Assembly: GCA_023653785.1 (NCBI GenBank)
Contig: JAMKCH010012760.1
Coordinates: 1 to 64,000, forward strand
Source: Ophioderma brevispina
Taxonomy: Eukaryota; Echinodermata; Ophiuroidea; Amphilepidida; Ophiodermatidae
Direction of reading: 5' to 3'
Length of the DNA stretch: 64,000 bases
Below, one piece after another: positions 13,528 through 25,900 of this stretch; the stretch's first letter is position 1; each line of letters begins with the position of its first letter. The notes beneath the pieces are model-generated. The model searched no databases. It was given only the letters and a program-made list of their open reading frames with translations, and had not been told where the DNA came from. The position numbers were made by a program, and so were the translations under genes.

Positions 13528-13711
13528 CTGGCTAGACCTGCTTCAGAATAACTCAAGCATGCAAATAATACCAAAAGAGTCGCCTGCAGAAATAGCTGGA
13601 ATGTTCCTGTTGACCAGGTGCATGTATGGTAATCTTCGCATGCTTGGGTGATCCGTAGGGCAAAAAATTAAAAGTCCGTTCATATAATTTCCCTTGCTTA
13701 AAGACCCTATT
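13528..13711. repeat. Interspersed GCATGCTTGG repeat, copy A
   Basis: CTGGCTAGACCTGCTTCAGA…CTTCGCATGCTTGGGTGATC…TTTCCCTTGC. Similar to 15797-15975 and 28533-28704. The repeat is partly self-complementary (CTCCAGA-ACAACCCAAG against CTTGG-TGATCTGGAGG). Confidence 0.65.
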
Positions 13712-14222
13712 TTTTGACATGGAATTTGTAATTTTGTCGTTTCCTGTGGACATAAAAAGTTTGAGTAAAAACTCAAAACTGTAATGTGTCCCCAATATTA
13801 GAACACATAGGTGGGCTGCAATCTATATTTAGTCAGCTTGTAGCAATGCCCTACTGTCCAACTTAATGCATGTTGGAATATCACCAGAAACAAGACCATG
13901 CATCAATGACATGGACTTATGCAACTTGGTACAACCAAAAAAGAATGATTCAATGGTTTCTGAATAGAGATCTATGAGGGCCAAACAATACATAGAATGT
14001 ATTCCGCAGTGCTAAACTGCCTACCATTTATTCTTATGATTGATGATAGAGTATTCATATTTCTCTTTATATACACATGAATATCTTGTGGGACATACCA
14101 GAGTTTGAATAAGGTATATTGGACTTGTACAAGAGGTTCAATAGGTTTAGTCAGAGAGAAACCACTGACGCTCTACACAACATGGTAGCGTGTCAGAGTC
14201 CCGATTGAAACATCATGACGTT

Positions 14223-14352
14223 GGTTTTTGACCTATACAATCTAGCGGGGAAACAATGCATACACCTTGTCCAACAATAGAACATGCTGTGTGGAATATG
14301 CTGCACCAGCAGGTGTATGCATGTTGCCGCCATAGTGTATAGGTCAAAAACC
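14223..14352. mobile_element. Short hairpin MITE, 130 bp
   Basis: GGTTTTTGACCTATAC at 14223 and its complement at 14337-14352; inner matches include AATGCATACACC and GGTGTATGCATG. Immediately left of the larger foldback at 14440. Confidence 0.7.
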
Positions 14353-14439
14353 ACTTCCTTTGTTTCAACTCGGCGACACCCATTCAACTGTGCGGCCGCC
14401 CGCTAAGCCATGTGTCGAGGTCAGTGGAGAGAACGTTCA

Positions 14440-15665
14440 TGTGAACGTACAGTTGAGTATGGACACAATTGTTTTTGCTGAAATGATAGATAGGGTGTGT
14501 AGAATAAGAATCCGCCGATGCCACCTGGGCATCCTTGAGCATTTTGAGAAATTCGCAAGATGGCGTCGCTCTAAATAATAATTATCTATTCAACCTTATA
14601 TATCAAACTATGGAGTTACGAATTATACTATGGATCCAATCAACTAGTGTGTGGCACTTGTAACATTAAGTCAGACTTCAATTCCAAATAGCAGGGCCAA
14701 ATCCAATCTTTTAAAATGTTTCTAAGTAATTACAGGGGGCCTTCAAATGGAAATCAATGTGTCATTGACATTAGAAATGTACCATTTGATCCTAACCAAT
14801 TGTACAGCATACATTTCAATTTGTTTTAAATGCGCCAAAATCGAAATACACTAATATGGTGGCAAAGTTGTCCAAATACCATATAGGAATTACTTTTTTC
14901 CACATTAATTGCACTCAATTTATTATTCATCCCTTTTGTACCTCATCCAATTTTTTCAATCCATTTTTTTGATATCGGTCTTACTGGTATCATTGGTTAT
15001 GATCATAGGTCCATTTGTCCATTGTTTCATTGACACAATAATTTATACTTGATGGTAATATTTAGAAATTTTGTGTCAAGTATTTTTTGAGATATCACGT
15101 TTTTGGCTGCCATATTGGATTGACGTCATATACAACTTGTAAAAGTATCAGAATACATTTACTGTGTCCAAATATTTTACTCATGTGAGTAAACCTTCTC
15201 ATTTTGACTAGCAGTAAGCTAGTCATTGTTGGGTTAAAAATACTCAGCTTTGTTTAAGGTTTTACTCAACTTTGACAAGATTTTACTCCACATTAAGAGC
15301 TGTTACATTTTATACTCAACATTTTTGGAGTGAACATACTAAGTACTTCATGTTTATTTTTATACATTTATTGCTGGTATAGTGCATTTTTAAAATTATA
15401 GATTTGGCTTCCATTCAAGTGTGAATTTGGAGTATGACTCAATGTTACAAGTGCCATGCACTGTTCTTGGGTCCTATAGTATATCGAGTACCTCATAGTT
15501 TGATAATATAGGGTTAAATACAAGTTATCATTTATGGCGACGCCATCTTGGATTTCTCAACATGCTCTAGATGCCCATGTGCACCCTGCAGATCTTATCC
15601 TACACACCTAATCTATCATTTTCATCAAATAAAATGTGTCCATCCTCAACTTGTTACGTACAGCC
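14440..15665. mobile_element. Long inverted-repeat element, about 1.2 kb
   Basis: Arms of about 280 bp: TATGGACACA…AATGATAGAT at 14458-14492 is matched inverted at 15616-15645, then TGGGCATCCTTGAGCATTTT and CAAGATGGCGTCGC (14558) to their complements at 15535-15580. An ACTCAAC-rich MITE (15155-15336) sits in the spacer. A related single end occurs at 6998-7065. Confidence 0.7.
15155..15336. mobile_element. Related ACTCAAC-rich MITE
   Basis: TGTGTCCAAATATTTTACTC at the left and ACTCAACATTTTTGGAGTG at the right, with TTTTACTCAACTTTGACAAG repeats inside. Same sequence style as 42667-42899 and nested in the 14440-15665 foldback. Confidence 0.55.
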
Positions 15666-15696
15666 ATAACTTTGATCATATCTCTCCGACTAGATA

Positions 15697-15975
15697 ACTT
15701 GGCCAGACCTGGTCTCTTCCAGAACAATCCAAGTATGGAGAGAATACAAAAGAAATTCACTTTGAAAAAGTAATATATGTTACAAAGGTCAATATTTAAC
15801 TTGGCCAACCTGTCTTCCAGACAAACCCAAGTAAATGGGGGGGGAGAGAATCCAAGAATTCTTACAGAAATATCTGAAATTTCAATGAACTATGTATGGT
15901 ATTCTTCGCATGCTTGGATATCTGGAGGGCAAACAAAGTCCATTCCACATAATTTACCTTCCATGAAAGGGCTTT
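15697..15975. repeat. Interspersed GCATGCTTGG repeat, copies B1 and B2
   Basis: Starts AACTTGGCCAGACCTGG; after a 5' part (15697-15760) a second copy begins at 15797 and runs through CTTCGCATGCTTGGATATCT to CCATGAAAGGGC. It directly follows the right arm of the 14440-15665 element. Confidence 0.65.
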
Positions 15976-16796
15976 ATAATATCAAACTCACTCACGTCAT
16001 GTGACATATTATTACTGTCGGAAAATGCCCCCGGCCCTCCGAAAATCAGGATTAACTAGAGTCGGCAAAGGTTACCCATTTTTATGGTAATGAAGGACAC
16101 TGGAAACTCTCATTTGCAGTAAGAAAATTCTTCAGAGCGTAAATTTCTGTCATTGTGGTAAATGGAATTTGCAGGATTCAAATTTCAAAAGCATGCAGGG
16201 ACTTTTGACTCAATTAGGATTTTTAATTATGGCAGGTCTAAAACATTACAGCTAAAACCTGTATGATCTATGTTGAAATAGACAACCTTTTTTTCAATCA
16301 CCATTTTTTTTTTTCAATTACGTTCATTTCCCACGTTTTTGTTCTTTGGTCATTTTTGATTTACTTGTCTCATTATTTAAGCTCTTTATACTACACCTGA
16401 TGATCGGAGCGTCGTGATTTTAAAAAATCTGCGTTAAAAGGTGCAACGAGAAAGATTTTGAGGCCCCCAAATATTGTGTTATAATAGTAATTTCATATAG
16501 ACACTCAAAAGATTTCTTACCTGTATTTCATGCTACAGAAATGTCGTTAAACAGAGAAAAAGGTGATTTTGATGCTATATTTCATTGTAAAAGAATTATA
16601 GGCTGATTGTTGTATTTGGCTCCTATACGAATTAGAAATTGCACAATCTTTTGTACCAAAGAAATATTTCTCAGCTTATCCTTCTAAGATGGGGATATTT
16701 TTTGATTGGGAAGCTTTACATCAGAACTTTCGATTTTATATGGAACACCTGATATGTGAAATCTCTCGTGCACCTTTAACTAATCAACCCAAAATA

Positions 16797-18125
16797 CAGG
16801 TCGTATTTTAATACTCATGAGTCATGGAGTTACTGGGGGGAACTTTAGGAGTCGTATTGAAAATGAACCATAAAAGGCAATAACTAATAATCAAGTTTAA
16901 CAAGGTTGCCTCGTTTGTGTTGTTTGTGTTTTCTCTCATCTCATTCTCTCTCTCTCTCTTTTCTTTCTCTCTTGCTTCTAAGACAAAATAGGGGGGTGGG
17001 CAAGTGACGATCTTTTTTTCAAAACGGTGGATTCTTAGGCCATTTGGTTGCTGAAACAAATCCGGGAAGCTTTTTCGCTAAGATGAATTTTTTAGGGTGG
17101 TAAAATGGACCTTTTAAGTTTGTACATGAAGTCCATGGAGATGGTGGTTAAATTATTCACTTGCCAAAATCTGACACAAAACAAAACATTGACATAATTT
17201 ACTGCACATACGCATAGTATATTGCTCCCTAAATATAAAAACCTGTTCCAAGTAATCAAGTTCACGAGTGCCTAAAATAAAGAAAATGTTATTCACTTGC
17301 AGAGGGAAAGTAGAGCACTCATAAGCAAATGCAATCCATTTTCCACCTAATGCGTCTGAATTACATAGCCACTAAAACAAACTCTGTACGGTACAAGAAG
17401 TGGCCTTCTACTTGTCTTTGGTCTGTTAATAATAGCATCACAGTTGGAAGTGAAAACACATGGCAGGCATTGGCATGGCACTGGCATGTACTTGTAACTG
17501 GTGTACAGGCCTTGTCCTTACAACAATACAATGCCCTTTCATAGCACACTCGTACAAGTCTCTTGCAAAGTCTGTTGTTAGGTTAATAATAGCATCACTT
17601 GTTGGGATGAAAACACTCCAGTACAATTGGCAGGAATTGACATGTTATAAAGGCTTGACCTTACAACAATTACACTGGTCTTCACATCCAGTAACCCCAT
17701 AAGATCTGGGTCAGTTTTGGTTATTCTGTGTATGGCCTTGCCTCAATTAAATGAATTTTGTAAAAAATAGTTTTTCTGCCATTGAGAATGACTTTGTGTA
17801 ATTTTTCTTGAAAAAAGTGTTAGCTGCTATTATAAGGCACCTTTGAGGAATTTCTAGCAAATACAATGGACTAAGATAGTCGGTTTTTTTGGTTTTTCTG
17901 AAATAGGAAAATATCCTTATGATTTCATGTAACAAAATTAAAAGCATTTTACCGACCTTAAAATTCATCTTAGGCCAAAAAGCGTGTCCTGATTTGGTTT
18001 TTCAAGAACCAAAATGGCCATAGAATCCACACGTTTTGAAAGAAATTTAGAAAAAAAAATATCCATTTATGCCCCAACTAGCAATACGGTGGAGTATGAG
18101 TGCGTATGAGTCGTATTAAATGGAA
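16797..18125. mobile_element. Long inverted-repeat element, about 1.3 kb
   Basis: Arms of roughly 220-330 bp: GGCCATTTGGTT…GCTAAGATGAATTTT at 17037-17092 is matched inverted at 17960-18022, and matching continues outward (CTCATGAGTCATGGAGTTAC; complement near 18085-18115). The interior includes a diverged duplication (TTAATAATAGCATCAC at 17426 and 17583; CTTACAACAAT further on). A CT-rich run lies in the left arm at 16934-16970. No transposase found. Confidence 0.65.
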
Positions 18126-18954
18126 GAAGAATTGTTATTCCTTGCCCTTGTATAACGTTACGAGATAAGGTTTAGTCCGTATAAGGCATTTTTACACGGC
18201 ATTGTAAATTTGGACAAGGGACTGTGTTAAGCTCAAAATGATTACTGTAAAGTTTTGGGTAAAAAATCAAAAAATTAAAAAACTGAAAAAAATAAAATAA
18301 TTTTGTCAATAATCAGAGTCAGGATGTAATTCAGATATATAGGTGTAGATAAGAATCTCTTGTTATCAAACCCAAGATTACAGATATAATACAGTTGTAA
18401 ATTGACGATGTTAATTATACAACCGACCAGTTTGCACATTGCCCCCTACATCAAAAAATACAAAAAATTTTCAGAGCACTCCTGGATGAGGTTTAATTTT
18501 AGAAAAAATACTTTGGGGGGTGAGGAATTATAACATGCAAAAACGAAATTATCCTGACATGGAACGCCTTCCTTTAAATCTTTTGTAGGAAAAAGTACAC
18601 GGATTATCGATACTTAAAGCTTTAAATGCCTAAAACCGCTGATATGAGTGTAAATTTTCCAGGACAGAATTTACCCTACACTTTGTTAAATGGATTACGA
18701 TGATAAAAAAATATGTTTTTATTCGCAATAAAACCATGTGGAATAAACAAATTGACGAACTCCAAAACGTTTGTCAAAGATCAGGAGTTTGTTTAGAAAC
18801 AACATGGACCGGACCAACTCCTGGCTTTCCAATGTAAGTATGAGCTTTTCCAACAGCAACCTTGAGCTTGCCGTGAAATATTTTAATGGGTAATAAACCA
18901 AAGAACATTTTCCATCACATGCATCATTCCCCTTGCAAAGAAAGAAATTCTCCA

Positions 18955-19795
18955 GCAGCCTAGATGGGGACTACAGCGGCATAGTTTATCTTGCTAGTAC
19001 CAGTGATTGCCGCAAAGGTCTACATCTCCATGCTTCTCAATCGTATAACTCCAGATACCGATTCAATTCTTCGATGGACCGAAAAAGGATTCCGTTGGAA
19101 AAGCTCTACCCATACCACAAGGTTCTTGCCACTTGAAGGATTAAATTCGTCAAAGAAAATAGAGTCTCCAGAAAAGAGAATGTATTTGTAGACTTCCAAA
19201 GCCTTTGATAATGTGAACGAAGAAGAGAAAAGAAAGTGATGACACGTTCTGCTTTAATTATGGTAGCCCTGATGAGATATAGAAAGACAATGATTAAATG
19301 TATGACAACCCAACAAGTTTTGTTCTGAGGCATGGATGGATGGTCCCTTCACGGAATAAATCTGTGCTTTTTATTCCGTGAGAGTTTCCGAATTAGTAGT
19401 GTGTCAGAAAAAAGTGTGCGATGGGTCAGGTTACGGAAACCCCTAAATTCTCGTTATCATCGACTACGTATTGCACTTCGTAGACCACCATGACATGATA
19501 CGGGGTCTTCTAATTCACAGATTTTCAATGAATAGGTCTTATCCATGCAATGATGGCCACCACTCTCAAAGAGAGTAGAAGATTTTAAATACCTGGGGGC
19601 CTCAGTACTGATACCCGATAATGGACTTGATAAGAAAAGGACAAGCATGAAGTGCCAATAGAAGATGTCAATGGCAGCTGACGTCACCAGAGTAACTAAG
19701 ACTTTTTCTGGACCTCAGGTATGGTGCAGATATATGGACATTGAAGAAGGGCCCCCAAGACAGGTGTGAAAGTTGAAAGTAATCATAGTCCGGCA
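18955..19795 (+). mobile_element. Decayed LINE reverse transcriptase (RTE/CR1-like)
   Basis: Fragments of a non-LTR reverse transcriptase can be read in order on the plus strand, in shifting frames. Near 18970-19140 is AAKVYISMLLNRITPD...RWTEKGFRWKSST, matching the family pattern K-Y-x-x-x-LLNRI-x-P...Q-x-GFRxGRST. At about 19190 is VDFQSL, the remnant of the FIDFxKAFD region. At 19573-19620 is VEDFKYLGASV, the conserved YLG region, and at 19718-19750 a degenerate YGADIWTLK, the usual YGAExWTL. The catalytic FADD box is not seen. Stops and frame changes break the ORF throughout, so this is a dead copy. Subfamily assignment between RTE and CR1-like clades is uncertain. Confidence 0.75.
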
Positions 19796-19925
19796 CTTTT
19801 CATAGTCCGGGCTCCATAGACGACAACGAATAAAGCTGAAACTAGTGTGGCGTGAAGAGTCAAATGAATAGATTGCCCTATTGTCCCACCATTGTTCCCG
19901 GATGTGGGCCGGAGGACTATATCTC
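19781..19925. repeat. ATAGTCCGG repeat, related to 5515-5595
   Basis: CATAGTCCGG occurs twice at the left, and the inverted form of GGGAACAATGGTG, ACAATAGGGCAATC, TTGACTCTT at 19853-19912 matches 5535-5590. It abuts the end of the decayed LINE. Confidence 0.55.
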
Positions 19926-22900
19926 CTGCCACATATGGTAAAGAGACACTGGCACTTTGAAAAAGAGTGCGCCCTGAAGATTTTCAAAATCGATATTTTG
20001 TTGTAAGGCTTTTATCTACAAAAGCCCTCACCCGAAAGTATTAAGACCAAGACCAAGCTTCCTTATGGGTAACAAAAAACGATTATATTTAACGTAGCCG
20101 GCGACGTAAATTCAGCAGACGACGAAAATGGCGAAACGAAAACGGAAAATGGCATTGACACAAGAACACGCACGCAGGTATGCATGTGTCCACGCGATAC
20201 ACTGTTTGATCGGTCTTATAACCTTTGTGGTTTTAATATCAGTGGAGTACGAAGGTCAAAAAATATTCATTAATATATACACATTTGTTGATTAAAGTTA
20301 TGGAAAACTTAAAAGTTGGCCTACAAATTACCTAGGATTCTGTCTTGATACTAATAATCAAGGCCAGATCTGTTTGGGTTGTTATTTTATTGTGTAAAAT
20401 ATATCTCTGTTCTTCCAATGGCAAGACTAATCATTTGAGAAAAAATGAAGAAATTCATACTTTTGTGAAAATGTGCCAGTGCCGCTTAAATGACACTTAT
20501 ACCAGGCTTGGTTGATTGTTTATTTGTTCTTTTACCCACTTTTTTGCGGACGTCCAGCATTTAGATTTTTTGGTAAATGTTTCTACGGCAAATGTTTAAT
20601 CGTGCAAGCTTCGTTTAGATCAACTACACATCACCCGAAGTGTATGTACATACGCCATGTACATGGAAGAGAAACCATGAAAAACAAAATTTTGTATTCA
20701 TTCTGAATTTCTTTGAATTAAGAAGTCATTATCAACATTATTAAGAACTTAAGTACTGGCGGGAAAAAAAAAGGTGTTGTTTAATTTATAAGTGTTACTT
20801 TTTGCAGAAGATAGTGCAACTTCGCACTTTAATTTCAAATATTATAGGCTAATTTGAATCAATTATTTTTTTTCATGTTATCATTCGTGATATTTTGTGG
20901 TTTAAACAAGTTAGTAGTACTTCATCCTTATGAAAAAAAATTAAATGGTGGTGAGATATTGATTATGATAGTAAATGACTGTAACACGAAATTAGATATT
21001 CTTTAAGGTTTCACTAAATCGAGTCTGATTTCTTTGATTAAATTTACTTTATAAACAGAAATGAGTTAAGTTTATAATATGGTTTATACGGGTAACTTAA
21101 AATTAAAAACGGCATCATAAGTGCAGTCTACTTGAAATACACTTTAATAAGAACGGGAAAGATGATAGCACTGCAAAATCAAGGGTTGGGAACTCTAACG
21201 CATTCTAGTATTAGATGCTAGAACTTATAGTTTAGCATGTAAATGCATTAGGCTAACACACTAAATAAGTATCATGGCATTTACTGGGAAGCCTAAACTA
21301 TTAACACGTAGGGATTAACCCATTATACCTCAATGTTGTTGACCACAACTTGTTAAAGGTAAACATATATGCAAATGTGAACGAATTAACACTAGAGGCA
21401 AGTTAAGATGTCATGCGTGGAGCTGTGCGCTTGAACTAACTAAAAATGTGAATGCGCCATATTTTGGGAACAGAACGAAAAATCAAACTTTTTTCACTCA
21501 ATCTTGGATTTCTGGGGAATATTTCATCAATGTTTGAATGACATAATTCATGTCTAATGAAGAAATTTGGTACAAGTTTGAAATCAAGTTGTGATTATAC
21601 AATAATTTTTGCATGTTGCAAGTTGCTGTGTCGTATACGCGTGCGGGTTGTTGGTTTATGTGTGGTGTGTTTGTGTGTGTGTGTGTGGTTGTGTGTGTGA
21701 AGGTGTGTGTGTGGGGGGTGCTGCGCACGTGTGTGTATGCGTGTGGTGCGATCGCGGCGCGTTGAGTGTGTGTGTGGCGCTGTGCGTGGGTGTGTGTGGT
21801 ATGTAGTGTGTGTGTTTGTGTGTCGTGTGAAGTGTATGTGTGGTGATAATAATTGCAACACTTGGTTGTATCATAAGAATTTGATCATATTATGAGGCGA
21901 ATGTAAGAGGCCAATTCATGCGTTATGAGTTGAGATTAACTTCGCTTCAAGTCTACCAAGTTTTAGGATCCCCCCGAAATACCATGACTTTCTTAACAAC
22001 CCGTAGGGCCAGTTGAAATAGTTCTCGCTACGCTACATAGAGCATTAAAATCAAAAGGTAGAGGTCCCCGAGCGAAAAAGCCAACCCTTTCCCGATCTCG
22101 GTCTATATTTCTAACAGCCCACTTTGTGAGCTTCCCTTGGTAAACGTACCCGTAAAAGTTAAGTGACAAAAAAAGTATAGCCTTTTAAAACGAAATATAA
22201 GAACGGAGTGCGCCCGGGCGTCATTCAGTGAAAACTCCGCGCACGTAAAGTTTGCATTCTGTGATGGACTGGCGAAAGCATGTGTTAGTCGAAACACGTC
22301 CTACGAGCACTCCGCCGCCGCGAATGTGAATTAGCGAGAGGTGAAAACTTTTTAAATTGAGTAACGTGTAGCAATTTACTTAAGCTGTCGTGAAATTCAT
22401 TTGTAGTAATCGTACCTTTGAAGGCATTACACGAACCTTACAGAGAGCGGGTTACTTCCCCATCGCGTTGAGCTGAAATGTCTATTCACGAGTCTCCATG
22501 TGCCAATTTATCCGGATTGGTTGACTTTCAACACAAAAATTTGCATGTTTAAAATCAGTTTTCGCTCAAGGCTGCATTTCATGAAAATATGCTTGCTAAT
22601 GTAGCGCATGAGTTGTGTGAATTAGGGTAATACAATGAAGAGAGAGTGCTGTTTTCTAAATCAAAGAATCGCCTCCGATTATCACTCGTAAAAACAATTT
22701 ATAAAACCACTAGCTCTTAAAGCTCTTAATGTCAGTGCTACAATCGCTTGAGGATCTTTATTCATTGTATTTTTATTGCTGTTTTCTGTTTGACTTCTGC
22801 ATTTTTATAGATATGGACGTGAGTTAACTGTCGGTCATGTTTGGTAAATTCACAGTTTTCCAAGTTCACTTGTTGGGTGGGAGATTCCGCGATATCTCGT

Positions 22901-25900
22901 GACCTCAGCTACGTTATATCAAACAAGACTGACATATACGCCACGGTATCCAGAGACGGCAAATATAATGCAATTTTGTCAGTTCACTACTCTGGACAAA
23001 ATCTCATTTCAGCAAGTATAACTATCTCTGAAAATATCGCCTTGAATTAAAAGACTATAAACCTTATTTCCGACCAGTAAAAGTCATCATCAATCAATTG
23101 AGTATTTGTTAAAGAACATTAACAGCTTTAAGTTACACGTGAAAGTCAAGGCCCTATAGTTTGACCTCTCAAATTAACGCACAGTTTCTCTATTATTGTC
23201 ACTCTACGACATTAAATACGACCTAAATGGTTTCAGTCAATAATAATCGAAAGTACTATACCCATTTGACGGAACCCCCTTACGTAGTGCGCACACTAAC
23301 CGTCGCTCTAATCTTCTCACGCCACCGTCAACATTCAGTGCTATCTACAGTAGATAGCGCGATCGAAGACAAGATTGAAAGGTCCCCCCGCGCTGTCTCA
23401 TCTATACCACACTGACTTTTTCCAACACTCAATTTAATACAGTCCGGTCAAATCCATTAAACACTTGAGGCTATCAAGCAACCTAGCATCCGGCTAGAGT
23501 TAGGTTCGCTTGGTGGTATCGGTTTAGTCTTGTGAGTCGACAGTTTTCTCATGTAACCCACTTGGCATGTCATTTTGGGCGAAACGAAGTAGCGGCGGCC
23601 ATGAAGAGAATATCAATGAAGTCCCGCGACGTGGTAAATAGGCTTCTTACGCGCTCTTAGCCTACTCAGACGAACCGCGCTTTTAACAAGTTATTTTATT
23701 GTACCGTTCTGCCCCCATTCGTAGGTATTTACGACATGTTGCATCGTATTTCACAAAATGCCTTACATTAGTACGTTTTCCAGGTACTTAGCGGGATATG
23801 ATGCCGCAGTTCCGCCAACGATCGGATTTCAACTGATAGTCCATTTTATTCACGCTAGAATAAATGCTTGTTGCATCGATAGATATTAAAACCCGTTTGC
23901 CGTGTATACAGTTAATGGACGCTAGTGCGCGTAGCTCTTGATATATTTTAAGAACCGTTTTCTTTTAAAGAAGAGAAGATGGCCCAGGGCCCCCAAACGA
24001 CAAGACAACTGGCGGGCAGAACATTACCTCACTCAGGCATCGTAATCGACCCGCTTGCCCAAAATGCCCCCTAGTTGCACACTACTTCAAGTGCCCAATC
24101 ATTGTGGGTTGGGAAGAACTGATTTAGAAATCTCGGGCTTCGAATGACACCGCCGCTTCACCATCAATCCTCGCCTCATAGAGTTGATGTGAGCTTTGAG
24201 TAGACGTTTGCACAGACGTATGACTATGGGCGCGTAATAGCGCAACTAAGTGTGGATGTCACAAGTACTGGGGCCATGATTAAAGCCAGATCAAGCTGCT
24301 CCGATGCCATTATACATCAGGATAGTATGTTAACTGTTGATGTCACCGCTCTATCTTGTCTGGAGATATTAATAGGGAAAACCCGACCTGAAGTAGGTCT
24401 ATCGGCTGAGGAAGCAACGGCTAGGATTAGCAAGAAAAGCATCCAAAGAAACGGAAAGATATTAGCTTGTTTTTCGCCTCCGAGAGGACAACTTTATGTC
24501 AAATTCGTTAGCATTAGCGCATCATTTACACTTTAGAGGCATATTCGGTTCTCTGTGGCGAGGTAGTGTCTAGCTTGGGAACACGCCGTCTTTGATTTAC
24601 TCGAAATCCTGTGATTCAAACGTATATAACTAAGTGCCGTGCGCGGTCTGATCACAACTACTAAGGTCAAACCTTTCAATTGAATTGAATTGCTACAATT
24701 CGTTATTCACCAAATCAAAACATTACTACTCGGCTAATTGTTGTTCTTGTATAATTTAAATGCAAGTGAGCGTTTCAGATCAACTGCTGATGTCGTAAGT
24801 TGTCTGTAGACCTATTAGAGTATCTTCTTCTTTTACGCCACTCGGCAAATCATTGAACCCAAGAAAGATAAAAACAATGCTTAGAAAGCGTACATAATGC
24901 AAGAAGTCGTAAGTGTCATTGAAAATATGTACCTAAATAAATCACTTGTAATCAATTTAACAGAATCGTTTAAGTGGAAAGCAAAAACCAAGCAACGTAT
25001 ATATTGATGTCTGCCTTCATAAAAAAAATGCTCATAGTTTTTTTTCATCATTCGACACGCTTAATTGAATTGGCATCACGCTTCGCTACACAAGACCTGA
25101 ATTGTATAATCGATGGTTGAATTTTCTCATTTAATTACTACTTAAAGAACTAATTATCTTTAATATATAAAACACTGGTGTTAAAAAATGCGAATGCATC
25201 ACACTTCATTTTGCCCTTCATATCCGTGTGGACGTCAAGTTTCTATCTGATGCGAGACACGTGTATCGTATAAGCCCATGAAATCCCAGAGCCCCTGGAT
25301 ATGTACATAGCATTTCACTATATCCGTGGTTACTATTGCAAAATCCCCCCTTATGATCAATGATTAATCATAATCTGAAAGAATCAAAGCTATAGATACT
25401 GAAAGATACTCATTGACGCTACCCATTTATTAGCGAGTATAACAATCAATTGCGCATTATTATTTGTTAGTTTTCAGGTTTTTTTTAATGCTTATTTTTG
25501 TTTCGTTTTGTTTTATTCTTTTCAACCGATACACATAAAGGCATTTCCCTTTAACAGTCATATCTCAAGGATTTTTGTACTGAATTTTTGCCACTTGTTT
25601 ATTTTTGTGCATATTATCAGGGTTGTTGTTGTTGTTGCTGCTGCTTTTTCCTTTATTTATTTAGTAGTTTTATTTTATTTTGTTTGGGACGCTCCTTATA
25701 TTGTGCTTTCGCCTTTGAGCAACATTTGAATGGATTTATGTGTTCTCTAATATTATAACAAATAAAGGGAATTCGTAATGCAAAAAAGGGGTGTAAAATA
25801 TCATCACTTTGCCACCTGTTTAGAATCAGTTAATTTTGGTGTTTATAAAATAGTGATTCAGTGATATTACATGCGTCGATGTTAATTTAACTGATGTTAT

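Noticed and set aside
21595..21895. Cys/Val- or His/Thr-rich open frames
   Set aside because: Products of a TG microsatellite read in six frames.
24252..24536. 94-codon open frame, plus strand
   Set aside because: No recognised family and no flanking exons; length is not significant in this much sequence.
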